From Propionibacteriaceae bacterium (GTDB lineage Bacteria > Actinomycetota > Actinomycetes > Propionibacteriales > Propionibacteriaceae), in contig JADKFR010000005.1 of NCBI GenBank assembly GCA_016717345.1, forward strand, positions 246,591 to 310,590: 64,000 nucleotides of DNA, in the 5' to 3' direction. Below the pieces are notes generated by a model. That model saw only the letters and a list, made by a program, of their open reading frames with translations, did no database searches and had not been told where the DNA came from. Positions 45,024-55,100 of this stretch are shown here, piece after piece. How positions within the stretch are numbered: position 1 is the stretch's first letter; each line of letters opens with the position of its first letter. The position numbers and the translations under genes were made by a program.

Positions 45024-45311
45024 CGCTACTCCACCTAGCTCATGCCTCCACGATCCGGGGAAACCTCAGTTGGTCTGGTCGCCTCGGCCGGCGATGGCGG
45101 TGGTCAGGGCGTCAGTGGACCAGACCCGGCTCGCCCGGTCGCCTCCGCCAGCCATCGGGCGCCGGCCGGCGGACGTGTGAGCGGTTGTCGGGCGTACTGA
45201 GAGAAACAGCGCCGGACTCGTCCGAATACCCCCCGTCCATCAGGACGCCGTGAGCCGGCCATGCCAGTTGGCGCAGGCAGCATCGGCATAGACTCCCCGA
45301 AAGGAGGCGGC

Positions 45312-46802
45312 GTGGAACTGGATCAGGTGTTGCTGCTCGGGTCCCTCCTCCTGCTCGCCTCCATCCTGGCTGCCCGCCTCGGCTCCCGCTTCGGACTGCC
45401 GTCCCTGATGCTGTTCCTGGGTCTGGGGGTCGTGGTCGGCGAGTTGGGGCTCGACTTCAACGACGCGGGCCTGGCGCACTCCCTGGGCTTCGCCGCGCTG
45501 GTTCTGATCCTCGGCGAGGGCGGCTTCACGACCCGCTGGACGGAGATCCGCAGCGCCCTGCCGGCAGCCATCCTGCTCGCCACTGTGGGGGTGGGGGTGT
45601 CGGTGGCGGTCGTGGGGTTCTTCGCCCACTACGCGCTGGGATTGAGCGTCCCGGACTCGATCCTGCTGGGGGCGATCATGTCCCCGACGGACGCCGCCGC
45701 GGTTTTCTCCGTCCTCCGGAAGGTGCCGCTTCCGGCCCGCCTTCGCGCCACCATCGAGGCGGAGTCAGGCTTCAACGATGCGCCCATCGTGCTCCTCGTG
45801 GCCTCAGCCACCAGCCTCGCCCTCGGTGAGGGGACGGCCGGCGGCCCAGGGCTGATGATCGTCGTGATCATCGCCGAACTGGTCGGCGGCGCCGTCATCG
45901 GCGTGGCGGTGGGGTGGGTCGGCGTCAAGGTCCTGCGGGGGATTGCGTTGCCGGCGTCCGGGCTCTACCCCCTGGGGGCGCTGGGGTGGGCCGTCCTGGC
46001 GTACGGGGTGGGAGCCACGCTGCACCTGTCCGGGTTCGCCGCCGTCTACGTCGCGGCTCTCGTGCTGGGCAACGGCGCGCTGCCGCATCGCCATGCCACC
46101 CGCTCGTTCGCCGAGGGGGTCGGCTGGATCGCCCAGATCGGCCTGTTCGTGATGCTCGGCATGCTGGCCGACCCGCTGCGGGTCTCGGTGGCCTCGATGC
46201 TGGCCGGGCTCGCAGCGGGGGCCGTCCTGACGTTCGTCGCCCGTCCCCTGTCGGTGTACGTGTGCACGGTGTGGTTCGGGTTCAGCCCTCGCGAGCAGGT
46301 CTTCATGTCCTGGGCGGGGCTGCGCGGTGCCGTCCCGATCATCATGGCGACCGTGCCGCTGGCCGCGGCCGCGCCCGGTTCATCCGAGATCTTCGACATG
46401 GTCTTCGCCTTCGTGGTGGTGTTCACCCTGCTCCAGGCGCCCACCCTGCCGTGGGTCGCGCGGCTGCTGCGGGTCTCATCAGGTGAGGATGCCACCGACG
46501 TCGAGATCGAATTCGCCCCGCTGGACACCATCAAGGCCGACATGATGCAGGTCCACGTGCCGGACGGGTCTCGGTTGCATGGGGTGACCATCCGCGAACT
46601 GCGGCTCCCCACCAACTCCGTGGTCTCCCTGATCGTGCGGGAGGAAGAGCCGTTCACCCCCAAACCCGACCAGTTGATCCGGGTCGGTGACGACCTGCTG
46701 ATCGTGACCACCGCCGCGGATCGCCGTCAGGTGGAGGGCAGGTTCAAGGCGATTTCCCGCGGTGGCCGGCTGGCCAGGTGGAACCAGGACGAGCGCGCCT
46801 AG
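45312..46802 (+). CDS. K+/Na+:H+ antiporter, NhaP2/CvrA type (CPA1)
   Basis: A 496-residue antiporter. About 12 helices start at LLLGSLLLLASILAARLG; the ion-binding region is SPTDAAAVFSVLR with ESGFNDAPIVLLV, typical of CPA1. A cytoplasmic TrkA-C domain follows (MMQVHVPDGSRLHGVTIREL, EPFTPKPDQLIRVGDDLLIV), as in NhaP2. GTG 45312 has GGAGG at 5 bases. It should exchange K+ or Na+ for H+ and is gated by a ligand on the C-domain. It converges with the LytR_C gene, the stop codons overlapping by four bases. Confidence 0.9.
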   Translation: MELDQVLLLGSLLLLASILAARLGSRFGLPSLMLFLGLGVVVGELGLDFNDAGLAHSLGFAALVLILGEGGFTTRWTEIRSALPAAILLATVGVGVSVAVVGFFAHYALGLSVPDSILLGAIMSPTDAAAVFSVLRKVPLPARLRATIEAESGFNDAPIVLLVASATSLALGEGTAGGPGLMIVVIIAELVGGAVIGVAVGWVGVKVLRGIALPASGLYPLGALGWAVLAYGVGATLHLSGFAAVYVAALVLGNGALPHRHATRSFAEGVGWIAQIGLFVMLGMLADPLRVSVASMLAGLAAGAVLTFVARPLSVYVCTVWFGFSPREQVFMSWAGLRGAVPIIMATVPLAAAAPGSSEIFDMVFAFVVVFTLLQAPTLPWVARLLRVSSGEDATDVEIEFAPLDTIKADMMQVHVPDGSRLHGVTIRELRLPTNSVVSLIVREEEPFTPKPDQLIRVGDDLLIVTTAADRRQVEGRFKAISRGGRLARWNQDERA

Positions 46803-47335
46803 GACTTCGTGGGGGTCGCGGACGGAGTGGCGGTGGCGTTCGACAACGGTGCCGGGAGGCAGATCGGCCCGCTCACCGGGACGGACTTGGCGGCCGGCTT
46901 CTTGGGTGTCGCGAACTGGTCCCCGACCAGCACGTCCACCACGTGATCGGCCCGACCATCAGCCCGGGCGGTGGCGTCACTGAAGAACCCCAGAACCAGC
47001 TTCACCTCGGGATCGTCCACGGAGTTGCCCACAACCACGGTCTTGGCGATGTGCTCTTCGGTGTTGTTCACCCTGATGACGACGAACCCGTAGCTGTTCA
47101 GGTAGAGCTGCGTCCGCTTGGCGAGGCCGCCCTTCGTCCCACCGTTCAGGATGCGCACGTGCACCTTCTTCGGGGTGAGGCTGCCGCCAACGTCGGTCAT
47201 CACGCACGGGGCCGCCTGACGGGCCGGGGTCGGCGCGGTGGCGTGTTCGTACCCCCAGATCGCTGCGAATCCGACGAGCGCCAACAGGAGGATCAGTGTG
47301 ACGGGGGTCTTGAGGACCCGGATGGCTTGCCGCAC
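46799..47335 (-). CDS. LytR C-terminal domain (LytR_C) membrane protein
   Basis: A 178-residue protein with one N-terminal membrane helix (TPVTLILLLALVGFAAIWGY) and an extracellular LytR_C domain: KKVHVRILNGGTKGGLAKRT and LNSYGFVVIRVNNTEEHI. The C-terminal tail is Pro/Ala/Thr rich. LytR_C occurs alone or at the end of LytR-CpsA-Psr ligases and is probably a wall-associated module. GTG 47335 was chosen because GGGAG precedes it and the open frame upstream is the shadow of the next gene. The small gene at 47373 lies just upstream on the same strand, so the two are likely co-transcribed. Confidence 0.8.
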   Translation of the reverse strand: MRQAIRVLKTPVTLILLLALVGFAAIWGYEHATAPTPARQAAPCVMTDVGGSLTPKKVHVRILNGGTKGGLAKRTQLYLNSYGFVVIRVNNTEEHIAKTVVVGNSVDDPEVKLVLGFFSDATARADGRADHVVDVLVGDQFATPKKPAAKSVPVSGPICLPAPLSNATATPSATPTKS

Positions 47336-47372
47336 AAGTGACTCCCGTTTCGGTGCTGGAACGCCGCCCAGC

Positions 47373-47666
47373 CTACTTGAGCTCCAGAATCCGTGCATGC
47401 ATGGTCTGCCGCTGCTGCAGGGCGGCCCGGAGTGCGCGGTGCAGTCCGTCCTCCAGGTAGAGGTCGCCCTGCCAGTGCACGACGTGCGCGAACAGGTCTC
47501 CGTAGAAGGTGGAATCCTCCTCGAGGAGGGCTTCGAGGTCGAGCATGCGTTTGGTGGTGACGAGCTCGCCAAGCCTCACCTGGACGGGGGCGATCGCGGC
47601 CCATTGCTTCTGCAGGTAGCCGTGTTCGGGGTAGGGGCGGGTGTCGCCGACACGTTTGAAGATCAC
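47373..47666 (-). CDS. Small conserved actinobacterial protein
   Basis: A 97-residue soluble protein starting MIFKRVGDTRPYPEHGYLQK, with IAPVQVRLGELVTTKRMLDL and HVVHWQGDLYLEDGLHRALR. I recognise the pattern as a conserved actinobacterial hypothetical family, often next to LytR_C genes, but I know no function. The YLEDGLHRAL section resembles ParB-like nuclease folds only loosely. It is 38 bp upstream of the LytR_C gene and probably in one transcript with it. Confidence 0.7.
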   Translation of the reverse strand: MIFKRVGDTRPYPEHGYLQKQWAAIAPVQVRLGELVTTKRMLDLEALLEEDSTFYGDLFAHVVHWQGDLYLEDGLHRALRAALQQRQTMHARILELK

Positions 47667-47721
47667 GGAAGACAGTCTAGGCGAGGGCGCCGACAGGCCT
47701 GAACGGCCAGCGTCCGGACGA

Positions 47722-48987
47722 TCAGCGACCGGTGCCGGCGTAGACGATGGCCTGCTCGTCCGAGTCGAGACCGAACGCCGTGTGCCCGGCGCGGACGGCC
47801 CGGTCGACGTCGTCGATGTCGACGACCACCGAGATCCTGATCTCCGAGGTGGAGATCATCCCGATATTCACCCCGGCGTCGGCCAGCGCCCGGAAGAACC
47901 GCGCGGTGACGCCCGGGTGGGACCGCATCCCGACCCCGACGACCGACACCTTGCCGACCTGGTCGTTGTAGAGCACGTCGAAGAAGCCGATCTGCTCCTG
48001 CACCGCCCGTAGCGCCTTGATCGCCTTGGCACCGTCCTGTTGGGCCAGCGTGAAGGAGATGTCGGTGCGGGCCTCGTGCTCGCGGGACACGTTCTGCACG
48101 ATCATGTCGATGTTGATGTCGGCGTCGGCCACGGTGGTGAAGATGCTGGCCGCGGCCCCGACCTGGTCGGGGACGCCGACGATGGTGATCTTGGCCTCGC
48201 TGCGGTCGTGCGCGACCCCCGAGATCAGCGGCTGCTCCATGCCACCCTCCTCATAGTTGATGTCCTTGACCCAGGTGCCGGGCCGGTCCGAGAACGACGA
48301 ACGCACATGCACCGGGACGTTCTCGCGCCGGGCGTATTCGACGCAGCGCAGGTGCAGGATCTTGGCGCCGTTGGCGGCCATCTCCAGCATGTCTTCGTAG
48401 CAGATCTCCGGGATCCGGCGGGCACCGGGGACGATCCGGGGGTCGGCGGTGAAGACCCCGTCCACGTCGGAGTAGATCTCGCAATGGGACGCGTGCAGCG
48501 CGGCCGCCAGCGCGACCGCTGTGGTGTCAGAGGCACCGCGTCCCAGGGTCGTGACGTCCTTGGTGGTCTGGGAGACACCCTGGAAGCCGGCGACGATCAC
48601 GATGTCACCGTCGTCGAGCGCCGAGACGATCCGTCCCGGGGTGATGTCGATGATCCGGGCGTCACCGTGGGTGCCGGTGGTGATCACACCCGCCTGCGAG
48701 CCGGTGAACGAACGCGCGGTGGCGCCGAGGTCGTTGATGGCCATGGCCAGCAGGGCGGCGCTCATCCGCTCGCCCGCGGTCAGCAGCATGTCGAGTTCTC
48801 GCGCCCGGGGTTGCGGCGAGACTTTCAGGGCCAGCTCCATCAACTCGTCGGTCGTGTCACCCATGGCCGAGATCACCACGACGACTTCGAGTCCCCGTTG
48901 CTGGGTCGCCACGATGCGACGAGCGACGCGCTTGATGCTGTCGGCGTCCGCGACCGAGGAGCCGCCGAACTTCTGTACCACCCGCAA
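47722..48987 (-). CDS. lysC: Aspartate kinase (alpha subunit, with internal beta start)
   Basis: A 421-residue aspartokinase, the first step of the lysine/threonine/methionine pathway. The kinase domain has VVQKFGGSSVADADSIKRVA, the AGERMSAALLAMAI helix, FTGSQAGVITTGTHGDA and TLGRGASDTTAVALAAAL; two ACT domains follow (ITIVGVPDQVGAAASIFTTV and VSVVGVGMRSHPGVTARFFR). An internal ATG at 48240 is preceded by GAGGAGGG and would give a 172-residue beta subunit of the two ACT domains, as known for Corynebacterium and Bacillus enzymes. No asd gene follows. The ACT architecture predicts concerted lysine/threonine inhibition. Confidence 0.95.
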   Translation of the reverse strand: MRVVQKFGGSSVADADSIKRVARRIVATQQRGLEVVVVISAMGDTTDELMELALKVSPQPRARELDMLLTAGERMSAALLAMAINDLGATARSFTGSQAGVITTGTHGDARIIDITPGRIVSALDDGDIVIVAGFQGVSQTTKDVTTLGRGASDTTAVALAAALHASHCEIYSDVDGVFTADPRIVPGARRIPEICYEDMLEMAANGAKILHLRCVEYARRENVPVHVRSSFSDRPGTWVKDINYEEGGMEQPLISGVAHDRSEAKITIVGVPDQVGAAASIFTTVADADINIDMIVQNVSREHEARTDISFTLAQQDGAKAIKALRAVQEQIGFFDVLYNDQVGKVSVVGVGMRSHPGVTARFFRALADAGVNIGMISTSEIRISVVVDIDDVDRAVRAGHTAFGLDSDEQAIVYAGTGR

Positions 48988-49130
48988 TTGATGCCTCCTG
49001 AAGGGCCGCCTCAGCGATCAGCCACGCTGGCGAACCTCGGCCTACTGTGCCAGAGCGCGGGTCACTCCCACCAGCCGGCCACGCGCACGCTGGTCACCGG
49101 ACCTCCCGCAGGTGCGGGGCCGGGCCTAGC

Positions 49131-49484
49131 ATGGAGCCTGTGAGCAACACCTCGTCGGCCCCAGAGCCCGAGAACCAATGGCAGCAGCCGCCGTTCACAC
49201 CGTCTCCCGGGCAACCCGGCGAGCCGGTCGTCACGGGTCCGGTGCTGGTGCCCCTCGACCCGGCCCAGCTGGCACCGTCGTCGGGCGAGACGACGCTTCG
49301 GATGATTTCTCGCCTGGTGTGGCCGCTGGCCATCATCGCCACCATCGTCACAAGGGGAAGTCTGTGGGAACTGATCTTCGCAGCCATCGTGGTCTCGGCC
49401 ATCCTGAACCGGGTGCTGAGGGAGTTGGCGCGTCGCCGGCTGTCCGGGCAGAACCCCTCGACGCCTCCCCGGGACCTGCGATGA
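49131..49484 (+). CDS. Small membrane protein of unknown function
   Basis: A 117-residue protein. The first 60 residues are polar and rich in Pro, Gln and Glu (SAPEPENQWQQPPFTPSP), followed by two closely spaced hydrophobic helices (LVWPLAIIATIVT and LIFAAIVVSAILNRVL) and a basic tail. Its stop overlaps the start of the oxidoreductase gene by ATGA, which shows coupling but no obvious functional link. A GTG three codons later is an alternative start. Confidence 0.6.
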   Translation: MEPVSNTSSAPEPENQWQQPPFTPSPGQPGEPVVTGPVLVPLDPAQLAPSSGETTLRMISRLVWPLAIIATIVTRGSLWELIFAAIVVSAILNRVLRELARRRLSGQNPSTPPRDLR

Positions 49485-50443
49485 GACCTCTGCGGTGGGG
49501 GATCGCCGGCCCGGGCCGGATCGCCGACATCATGGCGGCCGAGTTCGCCCACGTCCAGAACGGGGAACTGGTGGCGGTCGGCTCCCGCTCGCTCGACCGG
49601 GCTCAGGCGTTCGCGCAACGACACGGAATCGCCGAGGCGTATGGCAGCTACGACGAGCTGATGGCCGCCGACCTGGATGCCATCTACCTGGCCACCCCCC
49701 ACGCCCAGCACACCGAACTCGCGCTGGCCGCGATCGAGGCGGGCAAGGCGCTGTTGGTGGAGAAGTCGTTCACGACCTCGGTCGCCGACACCGAGCGCAT
49801 CGTGGCCGCGGCTCGCGCCAAGGACGTCTTCGTGATGGAGGCGATGTGGACGCGTTTCCTGCCCGCCGTCGCGCGGTTGCGCGCCCTGGTGGCCGACGGC
49901 TCGTTGGGCCAGGTGCGAGCCGTCCAAGGAGACCTGTTCGCGTTCCGCGACTACGACCCGGCCGACCGGCTGTTCAACGCTGAGCTGGGTGGGGGAGCCG
50001 TCTTCGACCTCGGGGTCTACGTGATCTCGTTCGCGCAGCAGTTCCTGGGGATGCCCGACGTCGTCCATGCTGTCGGCGGCCGATTCCCGAACGGGGTCGA
50101 GAGCGAGGTCGGCATGCTGTTCGGCTGGTCGGACGGGCGCTTCGCGTCCGAGGCCATCGGATTCACCGTCCCCGGCCCCGGACGCCAGATCGTTGCGGGC
50201 ACGGAGGGATGGGTCGAGGTCAAGCCAAGGTTCCACCGCGCCGACACGCTCGTCGTTCACCGGCGCGGTGAGGCGGCCGTCGAGGAGTTCCTGCCCAAAC
50301 GCGGCAGTGGCTACTGCTACGAGGTCGAGCACGTCGGCGAATGCCTCGCCGCCGGGCTCACCGAAAGCCCGATCATGAGCCTGGACGACACGCTCGCCGT
50401 CCAGCGCCTGATGGGTGAGGTGCTGGCTCAACTCGGTCGGTGA
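49481..50443 (+). CDS. Gfo/Idh/MocA family oxidoreductase
   Basis: A 320-residue NAD(P)-dependent oxidoreductase of the dehydrogenase family that includes trans-1,2-dihydrobenzene-1,2-diol and glucose-fructose oxidoreductases. The Rossmann start is RWGIAGPGRIADIMAAEFAH, then ATPHAQHTELALAAIEAGKA and VEKSFTTSV (the E-K-P-type motif, here EKS), and FVMEAMWTRFLPAVARLR, typical of the dihydrodiol dehydrogenase branch. The C-domain has GGGAVFDLGVYVISFAQQFL. The substrate is probably a sugar or cyclitol. Confidence 0.88.
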   Translation: MRPLRWGIAGPGRIADIMAAEFAHVQNGELVAVGSRSLDRAQAFAQRHGIAEAYGSYDELMAADLDAIYLATPHAQHTELALAAIEAGKALLVEKSFTTSVADTERIVAAARAKDVFVMEAMWTRFLPAVARLRALVADGSLGQVRAVQGDLFAFRDYDPADRLFNAELGGGAVFDLGVYVISFAQQFLGMPDVVHAVGGRFPNGVESEVGMLFGWSDGRFASEAIGFTVPGPGRQIVAGTEGWVEVKPRFHRADTLVVHRRGEAAVEEFLPKRGSGYCYEVEHVGECLAAGLTESPIMSLDDTLAVQRLMGEVLAQLGR

Positions 50444-50448
50444 CGCGC

Positions 50449-51396
50449 TCAGTTCATGGTGTCGGGGTCGGCCAGCACGTCCCTCGGACGGGAGGCGCGC
50501 AGGCTGTCCACGGTGAGCAGGACAAGGGCCACCCACACCAGGCCGAAGCCGATCCAGCGCGGCGTCGGCATCACCTCATGGTTGATCCAGACCCCGAAGG
50601 CGAACTGAAGAACCGGCGTGAGGTACTGGATCAGCCCCATCATGCTGAGCGGGATCCGGCTGGAGGCGGCCGCGAAGAGCAGCAGCGGGATGGCCGTCAC
50701 CGCTCCCGCGGCGGCCAGTGCCAGGGTGTGACCCGTCCCGTGGTTGAGGAAGGTGCCCTGCCCCACGCTCTGGAGCCAGATCAGGTAGCCGAGGGCGACG
50801 GGTGACAGCAGAGTGGTCTCGACGGTCAACCCCACCAGCGGTGTCACCCTGCCGCCGACGCGCTTCTTGACCAGGCCGTAGGTGGCGAAGGTCCCCGCCA
50901 GGGCCAGCGCGACCCACGGCACCTGGCCGTAACCGACGGCGATCACCAGGACCGCGAGGGCGCCGATGCCCAGGGCGATCTTCTGGACGGGCCGCAGCCG
51001 CTCGCCGAGCACCACGATGGCCAGTGACACCGTGATCAACGGGTTGATGAAGTAGCCCAGTGCCGCGTCGACGACGTGGTCGTTGAGCACACCCCACACG
51101 TAGATCAGCCAGTTGACGCTCACCAGTGCGCCCGCCAGCGCGAGCCCGGCAAACAGCCGGCGGTCCCGGAGGGTCTGCCGCAGCTGCGGAACCTCACGCC
51201 AGATCAGCACTCCGGCAAGGCAGAACAGGAACGACCACACGACCCGGTGGCCGATGATTTCAACCGGCGCGGCCGCTTTGATGAACGCAAAGTAGAACGG
51301 GAAGGCTCCCCACAGCAGGTACGCCGAGACCGCGAAGAGCAGGCCTTTGGTGTCGGTGGGCTCGTCTGGGGCCGGGGGTGAGGACTGGACGGCCAC
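50449..51396 (-). CDS. rarD: EamA-family transporter RarD
   Basis: A 315-residue, ten-helix DMT-superfamily permease. It starts KGLLFAVSAYLLWGAFPFYF, continues APVEIIGHRVVWSFLFC and VSVNWLIYVWGVLNDHVVDA (the typical NWxxYxW), then LGYFINPLITVSLAIVVLGE, and GTFATYGLVKKRV. These are hallmarks of RarD. The name refers to chloramphenicol sensitivity; the native substrate is unknown. GTG 51396 follows GGGGGAAGG; the upstream frame has no homology. It converges with the oxidoreductase gene. Confidence 0.88.
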   Translation of the reverse strand: MAVQSSPPAPDEPTDTKGLLFAVSAYLLWGAFPFYFAFIKAAAPVEIIGHRVVWSFLFCLAGVLIWREVPQLRQTLRDRRLFAGLALAGALVSVNWLIYVWGVLNDHVVDAALGYFINPLITVSLAIVVLGERLRPVQKIALGIGALAVLVIAVGYGQVPWVALALAGTFATYGLVKKRVGGRVTPLVGLTVETTLLSPVALGYLIWLQSVGQGTFLNHGTGHTLALAAAGAVTAIPLLLFAAASSRIPLSMMGLIQYLTPVLQFAFGVWINHEVMPTPRWIGFGLVWVALVLLTVDSLRASRPRDVLADPDTMN

Positions 51397-51502
51397 CCTT
51401 CCCCCTTTCGGCCCGAACGGGGATCGTCCAAGCCACCTCACCCTAATCCACCGGCTGCGGATATCCGCCCCGGGTGCCGACGTCGGGACCCGGCCGGACG
51501 CC

Positions 51503-52150
51503 TCAGTCGGCCAGGAAGTCGATCAGCAGCGCGTTGTAGGCCTGCGGGTTCTCCAGGCTGGGGTTCGCCCCGGAGTTGGGGACGATCTCCAGCCTGGCAT
51601 TCGGTAGTCCGGCGACCAGCAGCTTCGCCGAGGCCTGCCCGGCCGCATCGCCCTGACCGACGATGACGAGCGTCGGGGGCACGATCTCGCCCAGCCGCTG
51701 CGAGAAGTCGGCTTCAGCCATCACGTCGAGCGCCTTGACCAGATCGTCCTTGGTGGCACCGGTCTGGGCCAGCCGCGCGGCCGGCATCACCCGGATCGCG
51801 GCCTTCTGGAGTCGGAGCGCGAGCTTGCCCGGCAGCAGCGTCGCCCCGGAGACCACCAACCGGTCGATCCGCTCGGGATGGTCGGCGGCGGCCTGCAATG
51901 CCACCATCGCGCCCAGTTGATGGGCCACCAGGGCGGCCTTGGCGTAGCCGGAGCCGTCCAGGGTGCCGATCACCTCTGCGCTGGCGGTGCGCAGCGAGAG
52001 TTCGAACCGGCGGCCCGGACGCAGCCCCGCGACCCACGGTGCGATCGCGCGGCGTTCGGCACCCAGCGCCTCCACCTGGGACTGCCACATCGTCGGCATC
52101 ATGCCGGCGCCGTGCAGCAGGACGACCGGCGTCGGACGGTTATCGGGCAT
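51503..52150 (-). CDS. Alpha/beta hydrolase fold protein lacking the catalytic Ser and His
   Basis: A 215-residue alpha/beta hydrolase fold. The oxyanion segment is intact (VVLLHGAGMMPTMWQSQVEA) and the canonical Asp may be in VIVGQGDAAG. However, the nucleophile elbow reads ALVAHQLGAMVALQ, with Gln where the catalytic Ser should be, and the usual C-terminal GH...E.P motif reads PNSGANPSLENPQAYN, with no His. It is therefore probably a non-catalytic binding or scaffold protein. The stop of ileS lies just upstream on the same strand; a GTG at 52177 would overlap ileS, while ATG 52150 does not. Confidence 0.75.
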   Translation of the reverse strand: MPDNRPTPVVLLHGAGMMPTMWQSQVEALGAERRAIAPWVAGLRPGRRFELSLRTASAEVIGTLDGSGYAKAALVAHQLGAMVALQAAADHPERIDRLVVSGATLLPGKLALRLQKAAIRVMPAARLAQTGATKDDLVKALDVMAEADFSQRLGEIVPPTLVIVGQGDAAGQASAKLLVAGLPNARLEIVPNSGANPSLENPQAYNALLIDFLAD

Positions 52151-52169
52151 GGACGGGAACTCGGGAGTG

Positions 52170-55100
52170 TCAGGCACGCTGCACCCCGAATCGCACCCCG
52201 AGGTCGGCCTCGCCGAACCAGCCGTCGGACGGCTCCCCGGCGCCCAGGGCGACCGCGAGCACCTCGTCGGCGATCAGCTGCTGATGCGTGGCGATGGCCG
52301 CCGCGATCGCCCGTCCGGCGGCGGAATCGTCGATCGCATAGGTCACCGTGATCCGGTCGGACACCTCGAAACCGGACGTCTTCCGGGCCTCCTGGACCAG
52401 GCGGATCACCTCCCGGGCCAGGCCGGCCGTCACCAGTTCGGGAGTCAGTTCGAGGTCGAGGGCGACGGTTTCGCCCTGCTCGTTCACCACCGACCAGCCT
52501 TCCCGCGGGCGCTCGGAGATGATCACCTCCTCGGCGCTCACCGAGACCGTCCCGAGGTCGCCGCCCACCTCGACCTCGGCCGTCCCGGACGCTGCCAGGC
52601 TGGCGGCCAGGGCGGCGGCATCGGCGGCGGCGATGGCGGCCGCCACCACCGGCGTCTGCTTGGCGAACCGCTTGCCGAGGGCCCGGAAGTTGCCCTTGGC
52701 CGAATGGTCGACCAGATCGCCGGCCGAGGCGAACGAGCCGATCGAGGCCACGTTCAGTTCGGCCATGATCTCGGCCCGCAGGTCCTCGTCCAACTGCGTG
52801 AAGGCGACGGACGGGATCAGCGCGCGGCTCAGCGGCTGGCGGGTCTTCACCTTGGCCTCCGAGCGGGCCGAGCGTCCGAGTTCCACGATGCGCCGGGTCA
52901 AACCCATCGCGCGGTTCAGGTGCTCGTCGATCGCGTCGACGTCCACCGCGGGCCAGCTCGCCAGGTGCACCGAGGCCGGGGCGTCGGAATCCACCGAAAC
53001 CACGAGGTCCTGCCACACCCGTTCGGTGACGAACGGCACCAGCGGGGCCATCAGCCGGCACAGCACGTCGATCGTCTCGTGCAGGGTCCACAGCGCGCCC
53101 GGCCGGCCGTCCCAGAACCGTCGGCGGGAGCGACGGACGTACCAGTTCGACAGGTCGTCGATGAACGCGGCCAGCAGTGAACCGGCCCGCTGGGTGTCGA
53201 AGTCCTCCAGTGCGGCTGTCACGTCACGGACGAGTTCGTTGCGGGCCGAGACCAGCCAGCGGTCCAGCACGTGGCGCTGGCCGGCGTCCGGGGCCTGGCC
53301 GACCGGTGACCAGCCGTTCGCCCGGGCGTAGAGGCTCTGGAACGCGACCGTGTTCACGAACGTCATGAGAACTTTGCGGACGGTTTCGGTGATCGTCGCA
53401 TGCCCCACGCGGCGCGAGGCCCACGGGGAGCCGCCGGCCGCCATGAACCAGCGCACCGCGTCGGCGCCGTGGGCGTCCATGAGCGGGATGGGCTCCAGGA
53501 TGTTGCCCAGGTGCTTGGACATCTTGCGTCCGTCCTCGGCCAGGATGTGGCCCAGGCACAGCACGTTGCGGTACGACGACTGGTCGAAGACCAGGGTTCC
53601 CACCGCCATCAGGGTGTAGAACCAGCCGCGGGTCTGGTCGATCGCCTCGCAGATGAAGTCGGCGGGGTACGCCTGACCGAACGACTCGGTGGAGCCCTCG
53701 GCGTAGGGGTAGCCCCACTGGGCGAACGGCATCGACCCCGAGTCGAACCAGGCGTCGATCACCTCGGGCACCCGCGTGGCGTGCTGGCCGCACTTCGGGC
53801 AGGCGAAGGTGACGTCATCGACGAACGGACGGTGCGGGTCGAGGGCCAGCAGGTCGTCGCCGGTCAGCTCGCTCAACTCGGCGCGGGAACCGACGCAGGT
53901 CTGATGGCCCTCGGCGCAGCGCCAGATCGGCAGCGGGGTTCCCCAATAGCGCGAGCGCGACAGGGCCCAGTCGATGTTGTTGTTGAGCCAATCGCCATAG
54001 CGGCCCCACTTGATGTGCTCGGGGTACCAGGTGGTCGTGCCGTTCTCGCGCAGCAGCGCGTCCTTGATCTGGGTGGTGCGGATGTACCACGACGGCTGCG
54101 CGTAGTAGAGCAGGGTGGTGTGGCAGCGCCAGCAGTGCGGGTAGGAGTGCTCGTAGTCGAGGACGCGAAACATCAGCCCGCGGCGGGTCAGGTCCTCGAC
54201 GAGCACCTTGTCGGCCGTCTTGAAGAACATGCCGCCGACCAGGTCGGTATCGGCGCGGAACGTTCCGTCCGGCCGGATCGGGTTCACCAGCGGCAGCCCG
54301 TACTGGCGGCACACGATCATGTCGTCCTCACCGAAGGCGGGGGCCTGATGGACCAGGCCGGTGCCGTCCTCGGTGGTGACGTAATCGGCGAGCACCACAT
54401 AGTGGGTGCCGCCCACGACGTCGGGGAACTCGATGAGTTCGAAGGGACGCTGGTAGGTCCAGAACTCCAGTTCCCGGCCGCTGAACGTGCGGCCCAGCGC
54501 CCACCCGTCGCCCAGCACCTTCTCGGCCAACGGCTCAGCCACCACCACGGTCTCGCCGCCGGGGACGTTCTGGGTGGCGACCACGTAGCGGACGTCGGGA
54601 TGGACGGCCACGGCCGTGTTGCTGACGAGCGTCCAGGGGGTGGTCGTCCACACCAGGAGGGACGCCTTGCCCGCCAACGGACCGGAGGTCACCGGGAAAC
54701 GGACGTAGACGGACGGGTCGGTGACGTCTTCGTAGCCCTGGGCCAGCTCGTGGTCGCTCAGCGTCGTGCCACAGCGGGGGCAGTAGGGCGCGACCCGGTA
54801 GTCCTCGACCAGGAGGCCCTTGGCGTGGATCTGCTTCAGCGCCCACCAGACCGACTCGACGAAGCTGGGATCCATCGTCCAGTACGCCTCGTCGAGGTTC
54901 ACCCAGTAGCCCATCCGGGTGGTCAGTTCGGCGAAGGCTCCGACGTGGCGGGTCACCGATTCGCGGCACCTGGCGTTGAACGGTTCGACCCCGTACGCCT
55001 CGATGTCGGGTTTGCCATTGAAACCGAGTTCCTTCTCGACGGCCAGTTCCACGGGCAGCCCGTGGCAGTCCCAGCCGGCTTTCCGCTCGACGTGAAAGCC

